Position numbers and translations under genes: made by a program
Assembly (NCBI GenBank): GCA_015227615.1
Contig: JAALGZ010000035.1
Span: forward strand, 327,462 to 391,461
Reading direction: 5' to 3'
From: Labyrinthula sp. Ha
Taxonomy: Eukaryota; Sar; Bigyra; Labyrinthulida; Labyrinthulaceae
DNA length: 64,000 bases
Notes under the pieces: model-generated
The model's database searches: none
Told to the model about the DNA's origin: nothing
Seen by the model: the letters and a program-made list of their open reading frames with translations, nothing else
Shown: positions 12,547-24,918 of the stretch, piece after piece
How positions within the stretch are numbered: the stretch's first letter is position 1
How the letters are laid out: every line of letters begins with the position of its first letter

Positions 12547-12554
12547 TTCTAGAA
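12547..12554. promoter_or_regulatory. partial heat-shock element upstream of HSP70
   Basis: TTCTAGAA, two inverted nGAAn units with the correct 2-bp spacing, about 80 bp upstream of the HSP70 ATG. Two units alone are weak; its place near HSP70 gives it weight. Confidence 0.45.
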
Positions 12555-12592
12555 CAATTAAGTATTTGGGCCATTTGGCCTCATTATATAAT

Positions 12593-12601
12593 ATTGAGAT
12601 T
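12593..12601 (-). promoter_or_regulatory. TATA-like element of HSP70
   Basis: An AT run containing TATATAAT on the minus strand, ~130 bp upstream of the HSP70 ATG and between the two heat-shock elements. In AT-rich DNA such runs occur by chance, so position is the main support. Confidence 0.35.
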
Positions 12602-12631
12602 TGTGCCAATTGCGGCGAAACATTGCGAAAT

Positions 12632-12647
12632 CGCAATTCGTGTCATC
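12632..12647. promoter_or_regulatory. perfect 16-bp palindrome in the HSP70 promoter
   Basis: ATTGCGAAATCGCAAT: 7-bp arms around AA, lying between the TATA-like element and the distal heat-shock element. Related words (ATTGCGG, GCGAAAC) occur just beside it. It could be a binding site for a dimeric regulator. Confidence 0.4.
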
Positions 12648-12673
12648 AATAGTGCGGTATTGGATTCGTACTG

Positions 12674-12686
12674 GAACTTTCCAGAA
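12674..12686. promoter_or_regulatory. canonical three-unit heat-shock element
   Basis: GAACTTTCCAGAA matches GAAnnTTCnnGAA exactly, the minimal site for a heat-shock factor trimer. It lies ~208 bp upstream of the HSP70 ATG. Both sequence and location support it strongly. Confidence 0.8.
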
Positions 12687-12699
12687 AGCCAATTAGAAT

Positions 12700-15600
12700 A
12701 GATATAATATTTTCTATATGCATGAAAAATTAATGTTTAATTCTCTCAACAGATGATGCTGTTTGGCTTTTAGCGTATACTCTAAAGGGATCAGCGCTAT
12801 CGAATTTCCTTCGATAGTTGAAAGTAGTTAAACGAAGACCAACCAAAAAAACTAGAATCACATAATATAACTGAAATATGCTGTTCTTTTCCAAGCTTAA
12901 GAAAGATTTGTTTGTTCTTGATAGAATGGTAATATATCCCTGTGTAACTAGATACTCCTGAGGTACTTCTTTCGTCCGAAGGTACCCAAGTTTAAACATA
13001 GCTGAACTCTACGTTGTTCAAGCGTAGGATACCTCCAGAGAAAACTTTTAGCCACAGCTTGTGAGTTATGAACAAGAAAAGATACAAGTTTATGCTTAAA
13101 ACTGGATCTAAAGAGTAGAAAAGTTTCAAACTGGAGAAAACATAAAAAGTTTAGCTCATTTAGATAATTCTTGACTACCAACTAACATAATATGAACTCA
13201 ATTTCCTTCTAATCACGTTGTAGTTTAGGCCAATAGCTCCCACATTAAAAAAATGTGTTCAATAGGAATGAGTTAAATTTACCACTATCGAAGGTCCAAA
13301 TTTTGCCTGTCACTTTAGCATCCACTCATCAGATGGAAACTATTGAGTGTAACTTTGTAGGAGTATTACTTCTGGATAATGCTGTGATATGCATATGTAT
13401 TTTAAAAGCATTACATAGTATGAAGTCAACATACGCTCATTTTAAGATAAAAATGTAGAGTAAACAAGATTAGATAATACTCAACCTTGGTTAATTTATT
13501 GTATAAGGAAAATCACCTCATTAGTATTTTGTTTTTGCGAAGTATAAATATCTATCTTGGGAAACAGTTTTAAGAAACATGTTAACATTTAATCCCCTAA
13601 TTTTTAGGCACTTTCTGAGTAGCAAATGTTTGTGATTTCTAATGCAGCAAAATTCCCAACAAAAAAATATGAAAGGTAATGATAATGTTTGATAGCTTAA
13701 GTTTATAGCTCAGAAAGCTTAGTTTCAAATAAATATTAATACTTGGTCAAACTACAACAAGGTGAATTCCATTAGTGTCTGAAGGTTTTAACTTAATTAA
13801 GTTTTTAAAAAGCCTCCGTCGCGTCTCATCCTAAACTAAGAAGAAGCTTAGCTGATGCATAGTGATAGGAGCTAGATCACCCAAAGCAGCACTAAGAATG
13901 AAATACTCAACCAAGGCATAAACGGATAGCAAATCTGCTAATTATAGTTGATCAATACCCTAAACCATACTTCGCCACAAGGTTTAATCAAAAATGTCTT
14001 TTTGTAATGAAATTCTGTAACACTTTTTTTGTGAGCATTCATATACACACCTGTATGATATTTAAGCCTGGGTGCTGCACTACTGAGCCAAGCATATCCT
14101 TGAAATCCATTTACTAAGACACCAACCAAGGCTCAAACTAGAATTCTGCATAACCCATCATATTCTTCATGCAATTTAACAAGCTATTGTCCCAAGCACT
14201 CGCACCTTGTCATACTTTTTTCATTATTTCAACAAGTTTATGAATTGCAAGAACCTAAGAATTCGGCTCATATGCAATAAAGTCTCCATATCAGCAGAAT
14301 TTAATATATCTTTCAATGAAATGATAAAAAACGTATACTAAAGACTTCATTCAAGTGCTAAAATATGTTGATAGTTAATCTGAAGGATCCAAATTGTCTT
14401 GTACAATCACGGAACTATTGGAAGAACACTTCTAGCTTGTTGTTCTATCGTGCGTTCTTCACCGTGTTTCAATGCTTAATGGCAATAAAACTTTGTTTGA
14501 ATAACCTTCTATATTATTGTCATCATGGAAAAGTATGATCAACTTTTCTGTTGTAAATCTTCAACTTTGATCGCACTACAAGAAACTACATTCTAAACGT
14601 CTTATAGCTTCTGTGTATGCATACCCCCGATAGCACTTTCCGTGAAAATTACTTGGGTTTTAACCTGCAAAGATGGCATCCTAAAATCATTTCAATCTCC
14701 TGAAAGGTTTTGTCCTAGTTTTCCTTAGAAACTGACAAGAATTCTTTCTTAAAACTGATTTGACTAGAACAAGTTTCAGTACATTGTATTTGATTTTAGT
14801 TGATTCTAGAAAATATCTTCTTTCCGTATAGAGTTGATTTTATATAAGTAAACCCACAACAATTGATAATAGAAGATAGCGAAAAATGATAAGAAATTTA
14901 CTGACTAGTGGTGATTTTAATTATTAAGCTTACTCTTTCTGTTGGTGTAATATTTTGAGGGCTATTAATCTCTTACTTATATACCTCTGAACACAGCATA
15001 ATGTACATATATGTTTTTCGTTACATAATAGTTTTTAACTTGACTCGAAACAACAAGAGTTGACGTTCCTCCATTAATGTTTGTAATGAAAATGGAGTCT
15101 TTAGCCCCGAATCAATTTCACAACAGAGGGATTCTGAATCTGCAAAACTATAATTCATGGATGCGAAACAGGAATACTTACATGCAGACAAATACATATG
15201 AAGCTGTAAACTCGCTATAGTTGCCGCATTGATCACCAGTTCTTACATTAATACTAGTAATTACAATTACTATCCTAGAATTGTCGCTAGAAATTGGAAA
15301 CAACTTATGTCAACTGTAACATCATACTTGGTAAAACAGAACTATAGATTCTTGATAAATATTAATGTGCTTTTCTTATTAATAAATTTAATTGTTACTC
15401 CAAATATCCTATGACATATGATGCAGGCCATCTTTATACCTACGGTTTCTAGTGTTTAAAACACTAATGTGTATTTTATACATCGATGCTTAGTTTAAGA
15501 AACAATTAATCATGACTGCTTAGAGTTTCAAATTAACTAATATATCTCATGCAACTAGTAATAATGCATAAAAAATTTCCGCCGTTTTCCTGTAGAGGGG

Positions 15601-18600
15601 TAAACAAACGGGATTCTCCATGGTTATTAATCGAATCTTCTCAAAATTTTTTGTTGTTGTAGATTTAAAACCTACTAGAAGATGTTGTACATAAAATTTC
15701 ATCAAGAAAAAACGATCGGATTTCTTGAATCAAATTAAATTGATTTGTCTGATCTTAAATGAAAAAATAAGGATTAATTCCCCAGAATTATATAACCACC
15801 TTCAACTTAGATTTCAAATGGATGCTCTAAGAGAGAACAGTGTTGCTTATCTTCTTGTCAACTTTCATCCTCGATACTTGTTATGTTTCATAAGGATGTA
15901 TTCCCCAATTGAAGTGAAAACAAAATCTGGATTGATGCTTAGGGCATATACTCTAAGTTTTAGCGAAAACAATGACCAGAAAGGGAATAAATCTAATAAA
16001 ACCAAGCCAAACCTCTATGTCACTTGATGTTTTGAATGAAGTTCAGATTTGATAGCTAAATATTTCAGAAATTATACTGGTTAGAATTGCCTAATATCTC
16101 AATAAGTAGGTGACATGGTCCTTTTATGTTTGATATATTTTGGAAACAAAAATACACAAGATCATTCAATATACTTTCGACCGCATAATTTTTTGGAGCT
16201 TAATATTACAATAAGATAAACACTTTTTATCGTTTTTATAGGGCTTTCCTGCATAGCGTCCACATATATCGTAGTTTGTCATCAATAGAAGTATCTTTTT
16301 GCAAACTAGTTCTGATTTATGGGGGTGTATGTCTTAGGAAAAGATTTTATTTTATTCATGTCTATATGGTTTCTATCGTAACCTAAAATGGAGTAAGTGT
16401 TGACTAAGTTTTGGATAAACTTGATTTTTTTGCATGATCTCGGGAGTTATTAAGAATCCAAGAAACAAGAAATCAGAATATATATACTGAAAATATCTAA
16501 ATAGTATGTTAATTTCGTCAAAAAATTAACCCTTAGCTACAGCAACATGACTAAGCTGAGAAGAAATATGGGTTTAGAGTATGTTATATTTATGATTTGT
16601 TCGCATTCAGAAAAGAAAAGCTCTCATCTTATGGTATCAGTAGGTAAAAAGGGGGAGCAATTATTGTTGAGTAGGGACTGTTTAAACTTTTTATAACTAA
16701 TATTTCGTATAAATTATTACCTTATCAGCAAAAATCAAAAAACAATAAGAAGAAATGAACTTAGGCATTTTCTTTATGCTATGATCCATACCCAAGTCAC
16801 AGAATTGAGGCAGTGCTTGGTCGCTCCTCAAAGAATACATACAATATATGTTAGCGAAAACCAGACATTAATGTAATCCCATTTTATTTGAACATGTAAC
16901 TTTTCAAACAGAAATCTAAACCCTTAGAAGATGGTACTGAAAAGTTTTCAGCAATGGAAAAATATCAATTTTGTTACAAATACAAATGAATGATGTAAAA
17001 CTTAAGTGGCTACATCAACCAACTGGAGTAGATTTATACATACTTAAGATTTGTGAAATATATGATTACTACTTTTTAAAACAACAGCTCTGGAAGAGGA
17101 GATAATTTAGAATATAATAGAACTTTAATTACATCGATTACAATGCAATATTAATTCTTAGGAGTTATAACGCATTCATATCTTCTTTTAGTAAATAGCA
17201 ATCGAGGAACTTTTCCTGGGAAAATTGGTTCAAATACATTTAAGATTGTTTTTACTTTCTGATTTGAGTTATTATAGAGAATAGTGAATATCAAAGTAAC
17301 ATGGCTACCTTAACCCGATATGTAATAATAGGAATGCACTGTGCTCCGCGGACGAATATTTTAGAGTTTTAAAAGCTATTGGTGAGTTAAGCGATCCCAT
17401 AATACCATATATAAAAGCTTGAGATTTTTAATGATTTTCCTCAGGAAGCTTTTACTGAAAGCTCATCAATAAAAAACTTATTTTTTCAGTATGATCCTCA
17501 GTAAGCATTTTTGCCGATTGATGATTCATGCACCGAGATTATTAATTAGGATAAACCTCTAAGGAAAACCGAAATAATAATATTGGTTTCCTATTATATA
17601 ACTAAGAATCTTGAGGTTTTTAGCATATAACTCTTTATACAATATTAAATGACAGTAAATAGAATAAAATTATGATCATGAATACTAAAGTCCAACCAGG
17701 TTTGTGTGAAGGTAAAACTAGTTTCTTTAATATTGTCTTACCCATAGAAAACGTGCGAAGCTATAAATATAAGTTCCAATATTTTTAATATCACGAGAAA
17801 ACTGAGCATAGACTATTACATAGAGTTTACTACGTTCTTTACTGTTACTCTTGTAACAGAAGTTGGAATTCAGCAAATGTCAGAAAACATTTTAAAAGAA
17901 GTGGAACACAAGGGATTAATCCATTCTTAAATATAATTCTTGAAAACTACAACTGTAAGTGCAATAATTAATGGCTACATCTAAAATTTTAAAACCAGAA
18001 TAATAAAATAGTAGCGAATACCGCAAATGAAGCATCCACGGAAGAAATTTTTATTGGAAGGAAATTTGTGCAAAGACCGTATTGGAAAACAAGGTTAGTA
18101 GATTCGGGAAGTAAAATATATTGAAAAGGTCCATTCGGTAATCTCAATTTTATTATGTTTTAGCTATAATATTGAATACATCTGTAATCCGTGCCGCGGT
18201 CTGCATTCTATACAAAATCCGGTCAAATTATAAGCTCTATCATAAATGGAAATAGTGATTACACTACCAGAACCTTTAATATTACTTCCCATCGCAGAAT
18301 TGCCTCCAGAATTCTCATAGATAAATATTTTTTCATTAAGTCGCTCCTTTCAGAGAAAAATTTTCAAAAATGAAGGTTCCCCGCACATTACTGTAAATCT
18401 TTGCTCATAGTTTCCAGAACTGGAAATATGAAATTATTATGCTTGGTAATTCTATAATTTTGTTTGCTGCCATTATGAAAAACTAACGAAGACCTATATA
18501 ACCAACTGAAAATCAAAAAAAGACAGTAGCGGATGAGATGGAGAATATGTGTGTTCAAAAAAATGAGGAAACTTGCATATATCCTAGTTAAATTTGCCTG

Positions 18601-20846
18601 TAACATTTATAAATATTGAATTATATTTAGAAAAAAAGATGTTCTAACTGTTATTGAAAGAAATTTAGGCTTGGAGCTCTTAATATATTGGTATGAAAAA
18701 TGCGTTTCAGAAAGATTTTTTTCTAGGAAATCCTGGTAGTCTAATGCAATTGCTTCAAGAAGAAAAAAATACTCATCAACACTAGAAAACCTATCAGGAC
18801 ATTTTATTCGATGAATTTAAGACCGATGATGCACTCGTATGGAATGGTTCAGTTTGATTGGACATAGATGAGATTAAGAAAAGTTAACAGTGACCTAACT
18901 TTAATTCCATTTATTTTATATTTTTTTTAGCTACATTGAATAATTTTACAAACTTTACCTCTAGTTAAGCATGATAGATCGAAGATCGATTGAACCAGTT
19001 CTTCTGTAGGATGTAATTAAGTGCTAACATGATTCTAATCCTCGAGGTCGCCCACCCAAATCCACAAACGAGAAAAATGGTATGAAAACAAATTTTATTC
19101 TGAAATTTCAAAATCTTATATGTAAGCAATACAATCAAATCAGTAATGAGTTTTTCAAATTTATTGAATTAGGATACCTAGTTTCTAATTTATTTTTAAG
19201 GAATGAATGCGAAGTGTGAAGATCTTCATTTGTATTACGCTATAGGAGAAATCTAGCATACGAACGAAGAGTTCCATATAGAACCAAAGAAAAGTGAAAA
19301 GTAGACTTCAATAACGCTCGGTCATAATATAATCTAATTTCCTGTAACCAAGAAGATGCTAAGTTTCAGTATTCTTATTTACATAGGTTCTTAAATCAGG
19401 TCAAGACTACAAGTTCTGGGTTTACCGGATCTCACCTTTACACAGTATTACATCCAATCTTATAACAGACCAAACTCTTATAGTAACCGCGTAGGTTACA
19501 TAAATTTCAACAAACTTTTACTTTAAATACAGCACGAGCGTATTAGGGGATTATTTGATGAGTCAAGTCTGGTAACCGGATATTTAGCTATTCTTGAGAG
19601 GGATTTTGCAACTGGTTGTCACACAGCCATTAATGTAGAATTACAATAACGAGGAAGACAAATTCTTAGTAGTATTTAGCCTCATGTGTCTGCTCTAGGT
19701 TTTCTATAGTTATAACACATTAAATTCTCTCTGAATACAGGAAGGGAACGATTCTTGGTCAACATCCCCATATACGCGGCAAAGGTTATCTACATGCTAG
19801 TTTATCCTAGGCCACTTTCTCCGCTTGGATGAGCAAATTTCCCAAAAAAATAAGAACAAACCTATTAACATTAAAATCAGTATACTAAGTGAAATGATAA
19901 CGCGAAAGGGGAGAGTTAACAGTTCGATTATATCAGGTAACAGTTAACGAATATGTAATCCATAGGAATCTGGAAAAAGCGAATCATAAAACATTTTGGA
20001 GCCATGTGTCACATTTAGTTTAAAAAAATGTCTCATCTTACATGTTACTTCATACAAGAGCAATCAACAGTGCAATCCTACTAAGATAAAAATATAATCA
20101 GTACTCAACTCATAACCAATAGCAGGAAAAAAAAGCTCGTGTAAGCGGGAGGCGCGAGCATTTCAGGAGAAACCTAGCTTTATACCCTAGCCGAATGAAA
20201 AAATGTATAACCCATAGAAGTGATTTGGGAAATTACCTTTGCAAATAAAAAATATTCAGCAGCAATAACCATAATCTATGCTAGAACAAACTCTATGAAT
20301 TCCTAGGTTATCTGCTTTAAGTACGGATAAATATCTTGATAAATCCAAGTTCATGTTCACTTCATGAAACTTGTGCTATGATTCCTTTACTTGAATAATA
20401 CATATTCCAACTTTTGGACCATAATTCATATTTAACATAAAAGGGAAAGTACTTGCACATGCTCAAGCTAAACTATATCTGCTTGAATCTTAGCACTTTG
20501 TCCTTCAAATTATTGATTTTCTATATTTTTTCCTCTGAAAATCAGACAGATAATGCACTTCTTCTTCTTTATACGCTTGGAATAACATGTAGTAAGGCTT
20601 TCATCGGCACTTGTGTCATAGATAATGTGCATAAGATCGATTTACCTTCTTGCTCACTTTCTTTCTCTTCTTGTAGTAACGGATGTTCTTACTGGGAGTC
20701 CATTTGATAATTTTGACTTGTTTTACTTTTACTTTTCTCCCAATTGATGATTTTTAAGGTACATGGTTCATAAGTCGAAATGACCAATCAGAAAAAAATG
20801 GCCTTAAACAAACTGGCCTGTAAGAAATTCATTCACCAAACACAAC
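12700..20846. other. gene desert, AT-rich
   Basis: About 8.1 kb with no frame that I can support as a gene: the open frames are about 100 codons or fewer, without motifs, and none is continued by plausible splicing. No transposon ends, tandem arrays or RNA genes were recognised. Confidence 0.6.
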
Positions 20847-20912
20847 ATGCTCCAATTACAACGCGACATTACCGTAGAAACAGAATTCGTAATTCTAAAG
20901 AAAATAAGCGTT

Positions 20913-22543
20913 ATGGAAGCATATGATTACGATTCGGATCAGGAGAGTCAGGCTCAACTCCCAGGGCGCAAATCCGCGCCAAAATGCGATGAATGTGGCT
21001 CAAAGAATATAACTAACCATCATCTCATGGGTTTAATATGCTCTTCGTGTGGAAATGTCTTGGATGATTCTCTCATCTCTAACGCAATGACTTTTTCAAA
21101 GAATGCGGACGGCTCCTCAGCTATGAATGGACACCTAGTAAGCCACTATTCACACGCACCTATTAACAAAGAAGGTGAAAATATTCCACTAACCACAAGT
21201 TACAGAGAAATGACCCTAATCAAAGGAAAAAGGGATCTCCAAACCCTTGCACAAGACGTCAATTTGGGTTCCAAATCTGCTGATCTTGTTGAAAAAGCAT
21301 TTAAGTTATATAGTTTTGCAGTTCTTCGCATGTTTCTTAGAGGAAGAAATAAAAGGCACGTACAAGCATCATGTTTGTACATTGTTTGCAGGAAGAATAA
21401 GATACCAAGATTTATGCTAGATTTTTGCGTAGTTCTTAGAATTAGTCCGTTTAAGTTTCACACAGTTTACACAGCTTTGCGAAATCTTCTAGAAATAAAA
21501 ATTCCTCCGATTAAGTTATCTCTATATGTCGAGAAATACATTACGGAAATGAACTTCGCTCAAGCCGATCCTTCTAAAAGTTTTATCTTGTTTTTCTCTT
21601 ATTTTTAGCTGTTGGAAATAAAAAAGATGAGCAGTTTTCAAAGCAGATCGTGAAAGGAAATGTGGAGATGAAGATTGCAAAAACTGCTAAGAAGATATTG
21701 AAAGTACTTCAGGGGAATTGGATGAGTGAAGGAAGGAAACCCCAGGCCTTAATTGGAACTGCTATCTTGCAAGCTGGAAGAATACATGGATTTTCTGTGG
21801 AGGAAGAACAGGTGATGGAGACTTTCAAGGTTTCAAGAGGTACATTACATGCAAGAATGAAAGAGTTTCAAGATTCGGATGCTGCCAAGTTGACTGTGAA
21901 ACAGTTCATGCAAGGTGAAGTTGAAAATAGTGCCTTGCCACCTGCATTAAAGGAGAAAATTGATATAAGAGAAAAAGAAGATCCAGAGTATTTTAGGCAG
22001 ATTGAGAATGATTTGAAGTTTGGCATGGAAAAGGTTAAAGGTCTAAATATAACTTCAATTGAGGATGTAGATGCAGATGATGAAGAGTCAGAGGAAATTG
22101 CCTTGCATCTTGGAGATGATGTAGAGGTTCTCATTAACGGGGATGTCGATGATGGGCTTGCTGAAGTTGATGTCGATGAAGAAGATGAAGATGAGGATCA
22201 AGAACTTGATAATATCTTACTAGATGAAGAAGAAGCGAAGACAAAGACTGCCGTATGGGATAGCTTGCATAAGAATTACTATGAGCAGCAAGAAAAGGCA
22301 AGAAAGTTGAGAGAAGAGCAAGGTGCCGCTGTTCAGCATCGGAGCAGCAAGTTGAGGAAACTTGATTTATCTGATTATAATTTTGATGACGTGGAAACTG
22401 AGAGGATGCGGTCTAAGAAGAGTGACTTCTTAGATGAGGCAAGACGTGCAACAAAAAAGTTGGGAACTTTGTTTGATGCTGGAAAACAGAGTGATTTGGA
22501 TAAACTAGAGAGGTTACTCACAGTGCCACTAGAGAATATGTAG
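20913..22543 (+). CDS. BRF1: transcription factor IIIB subunit BRF1 (TFIIB-related), 2 exons
   Basis: BRF1 joins TBP and BDP1 to form TFIIIB, which recruits RNA polymerase III to tRNA and 5S genes. Exons 20913-21579 and 21609-22543 are joined by a 29-nt intron (phase 1) to give 533 residues. A TFIIB-type zinc ribbon is formed by Cys25, Cys28, Cys43 and Cys46. Two cyclin-type repeats follow: VEKAFKLYSFAVLR...QASCLYIVCR, and after the intron KILKVLQGNWMSEGRKPQAL with IGTAILQAGRIHG. After an acidic Glu/Asp stretch comes the Brf1-specific TBP-binding motif, LDNILLDEEEAKTKTAVWDS. This block distinguishes it from TFIIB. The start at 20913 (MEAYDYDSDQE) is preferred; an in-frame ATG at 20847 would add 22 residues. 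Stop TAG. The gene converges on the Claspin-like gene, whose stop lies ~207 bp away. Confidence 0.93.
21580..21608 (+). other. 29-nt spliceosomal intron in BRF1
   Basis: GTTTTATCTT at the 5' end and a pyrimidine-rich tract ending TTTTTAG. The unspliced frame ends in TAG at the acceptor itself; removal joins QADPSK to TVGNKKDEQFSKQ inside the second cyclin repeat. Confidence 0.9.
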
Positions 22544-22750
22544 CAGCCATCTGATATTTTATTTGCTTTTTCTGTAGCTCTGCCATTATTATTATGTCTC
22601 CAAGATAAATCCTTTGGATTTAAAATTAATTCTATCATTTGCGTTGGCTTCTTACACAGTGTCATTTCCCAGTGTGGAAATGGCTCTGGATTTTGATTAT
22701 CTATTTTTGACACTGCGGCTCCAAAAAGTACGAGCACTCGAAGAAAATAC

Positions 22751-24903
22751 TTACATATTAAGAACGGAGAGCAACCTCGCCGAATTCTTGACTCTTGAAC
22801 GGAGCTGGTCCTCTTCCTTTCTCCGTAGTTTCTTGTAGTCTCGCTTATATCTCTGATCTACTTCATCATCAGAGTTCTCTTGAAAAGAAACCTGTTCAGC
22901 CTCAAAAACATATCCTTTAGACTGTTGGATACCACAAAGTTCCAGAGGTTTATCCTCTACCGTGGAACTATTAAACTGAGCAAACCGTTTATCAATGGAG
23001 AACACCCTTTTATTTATGTTACCTTGGGATATTTTCTTTGCCATTTGAAAAGTTTCAGTTTCTGCTATGAAATCTTCGCTGGATTCCAGCACAGGTCTTC
23101 GTTTCTCCCAATCAAGTTTTGTTGCTTTGGAAAATTCTAGAAAATCTTGTTGCTCCTTTATTTCTTTTTCTATTTCTTCCAACTTCTGTCTTTCTTCCTC
23201 ATTATCTACAATAGTTTCATCATTCAATATTCTTTCCTTTCTGCTTTCGTCCAACCTTTGATATCTCATTTTCTTAGCTAACTCAACTTCTTCATCACTG
23301 GATTCCGAATCAGAAATATCATCTAAGAAGCCGACGGTTCCACTGCTCTGTCTTATCTTTCTCCTTCGCCGAGATAAGATCTTTCCATTTTTCAAATCTG
23401 ATGAGAGACGTGCGAGACCTTCAAGCTCGTCCTTGGCAACTTGCTGCAGATGAAAGTTCTTGTTACTCTCAATTTGATCTTCTTTCTCATTAACTTCATC
23501 GACAATACCCTCTAAATCCTTGTTTCTCACCTTTTCAGCCCATAGATCTGTCTCCGTTGCTTCATTTTCTCCGCTCTTTTGTTTGCCTAAACCATAGTTA
23601 CCAATATCACCTTCTTCGTCTTCATCATCCTCATTCTCCGAAGCCTCTTCTTCAAAGATTCCGTTCTTCTTTCGCTTTAACATATCTTTTGCAATTTTAT
23701 TTTCTTGTTGAACTAATTGCCTAAATTTGTTATTTGCCTGGTTCACTTCTTCATCTTCGTCTTCACTCACCTCTTCAGAATCGATTGAGCTTTCTGCAAT
23801 TGATTCATTGTCCGATGCATGCTTCTCACTTTCAATGTCACCTTGTAAACTTTCATTAAAACTTTCATCCTCTCTTACTATTTCCTCAGCCTTATCCAGT
23901 GTATCCGTAATCAGCGTTGGTTCAGCCATGACTCTCTCTCTCTGTGTATGAATTATGTCATTAAACAACAAAGCTCTCATTTTATCCCTTGCACTGTTTT
24001 TTTTCCGAGATGCAGAGGGAAAAGCTCTTTGCTCTTTAGGTTTTTTCTTTTTTTTTTCTATATTCCCGAAAAGCGATTCTGCTTTTTTCGCAACATCTAA
24101 GCGTTTCTGCCTATACGTTAAAAAGATATAAAATAAACATTTTCTTCTTCCTCCGAGCAATTCTTTTTTTTTCAAGCTTCAACAGACGCTCCTGTTCTTT
24201 TCTTATTTCTTCTTCTTCGGCATCAGAATCATTACTGTTTGCTTCTTTAGTTTTCTCTATAATTATATTAGACTCTTGCAACAGATCTTCTGTACCTAAG
24301 ACAGCATCTATCCCAACACACCCAAAAGAATTTGAATAGTGATACTGAGGATAGCTCTTGCGTATAAAAGAGTCAAATCTTTCAGCCAAAGTAAAAGAAT
24401 CATCAATGTTAACTTCAGGCAACCCTGGCCAGGCAGTGTTGCAGACTTTTTTTATATATGACTTCATCTTCGGGTTAAACTTGACAAGATTCTTCAAGCT
24501 TTGCGGGCTACTAGACTCATGAAACGAGCTGCTTGTTAGTATTTTTCTTACTTTTAGTAAAAGCGATTTATTTATCTTCGTATCCAGGTTTCTATATGGA
24601 AAGAAGAAAGTTTTCCGGTCCTACAGATTAGAGAATCAACAAATATACCTCTTTGTCTAGCACAAAAAGAAAACACCAAAATGGTAACTTAGATAGCTCA
24701 TTTCCTGTCGGTTCTTCTACAGAGCACGTGTTGATATTATCATAGTTAATTTCTAGTGCTTCTTTTTGCAATGAAGGCGTTTCCTTCTCATTCTCCAAGG
24801 CTTGCTCATTTTGCTTTATTTCACGCATCTGTTTATCTCTATTTCTAACGGTTTTCAAATGGCTGATTAGGACATATCTTACTTTGTCTCTAAAACGATA
24901 CAT
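22751..24903 (-). CDS. MRC1: Claspin/Mrc1-like replication checkpoint mediator, 3 exons
   Basis: Exons 24903-24649, 24620-24139 and 24110-22751 are joined by two 28-nt introns, giving an exact multiple of three and ~698 residues. The protein is highly charged and probably largely disordered. The strongest clue, at about residues 395-540, is the order found in the MRC1-like domain: an acidic start (IFEEEASENEDDEDEEGD), a YGLG motif, a DE-rich stretch, QVAKDELEGLARLSSDL, a basic run SRRRRKIRQ, then FLDDISDSESSDEE. Claspin/Mrc1 travels with the replisome and transmits stalled-fork signals to the checkpoint kinase; several acidic Ser-rich clusters could be phosphorylated, which is inference. The ATG at 24903 is the best start seen, but a further 5' exon is possible because known homologues are usually longer. 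Stop TAA. Convergent with BRF1. Confidence 0.6.
24111..24138 (-). other. 28-nt spliceosomal intron 2 of the Claspin-like gene
   Basis: Minus strand GTTTATTTT...ACGTATAG with a TTAAC branch-like word. Removal joins ARRKKK to MQKRLDVAKK (phase 2) and unites two long overlapping frames. Confidence 0.85.
24621..24648 (-). other. 28-nt spliceosomal intron 1 of the Claspin-like gene
   Basis: Minus strand GTATATTTG...CTAATCTGTAG, including a CTAAT branch-point consensus. The unspliced frame stops at TAA within the intron; removal joins VLDKE to DRKTFFFPYRN (phase 0) and continues to the next exon with no stop. Confidence 0.8.
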
Positions 24904-24918
24904 AAACGAATAATACAA

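Noticed and set aside
15725-16027. 100-codon frame in the second desert
   Set aside because: No domain, no splice-compatible neighbours, and sequence resembling the surrounding noncoding DNA.
20453-20707. 84-codon frame upstream of BRF1
   Set aside because: Hydrophobic, Cys/Ser-rich, no motif; more likely part of the BRF1 upstream region.
23067-23951. Ser-rich plus-strand frames opposite the Claspin-like gene
   Set aside because: They mirror Glu/Asp/Lys-rich coding on the other strand.
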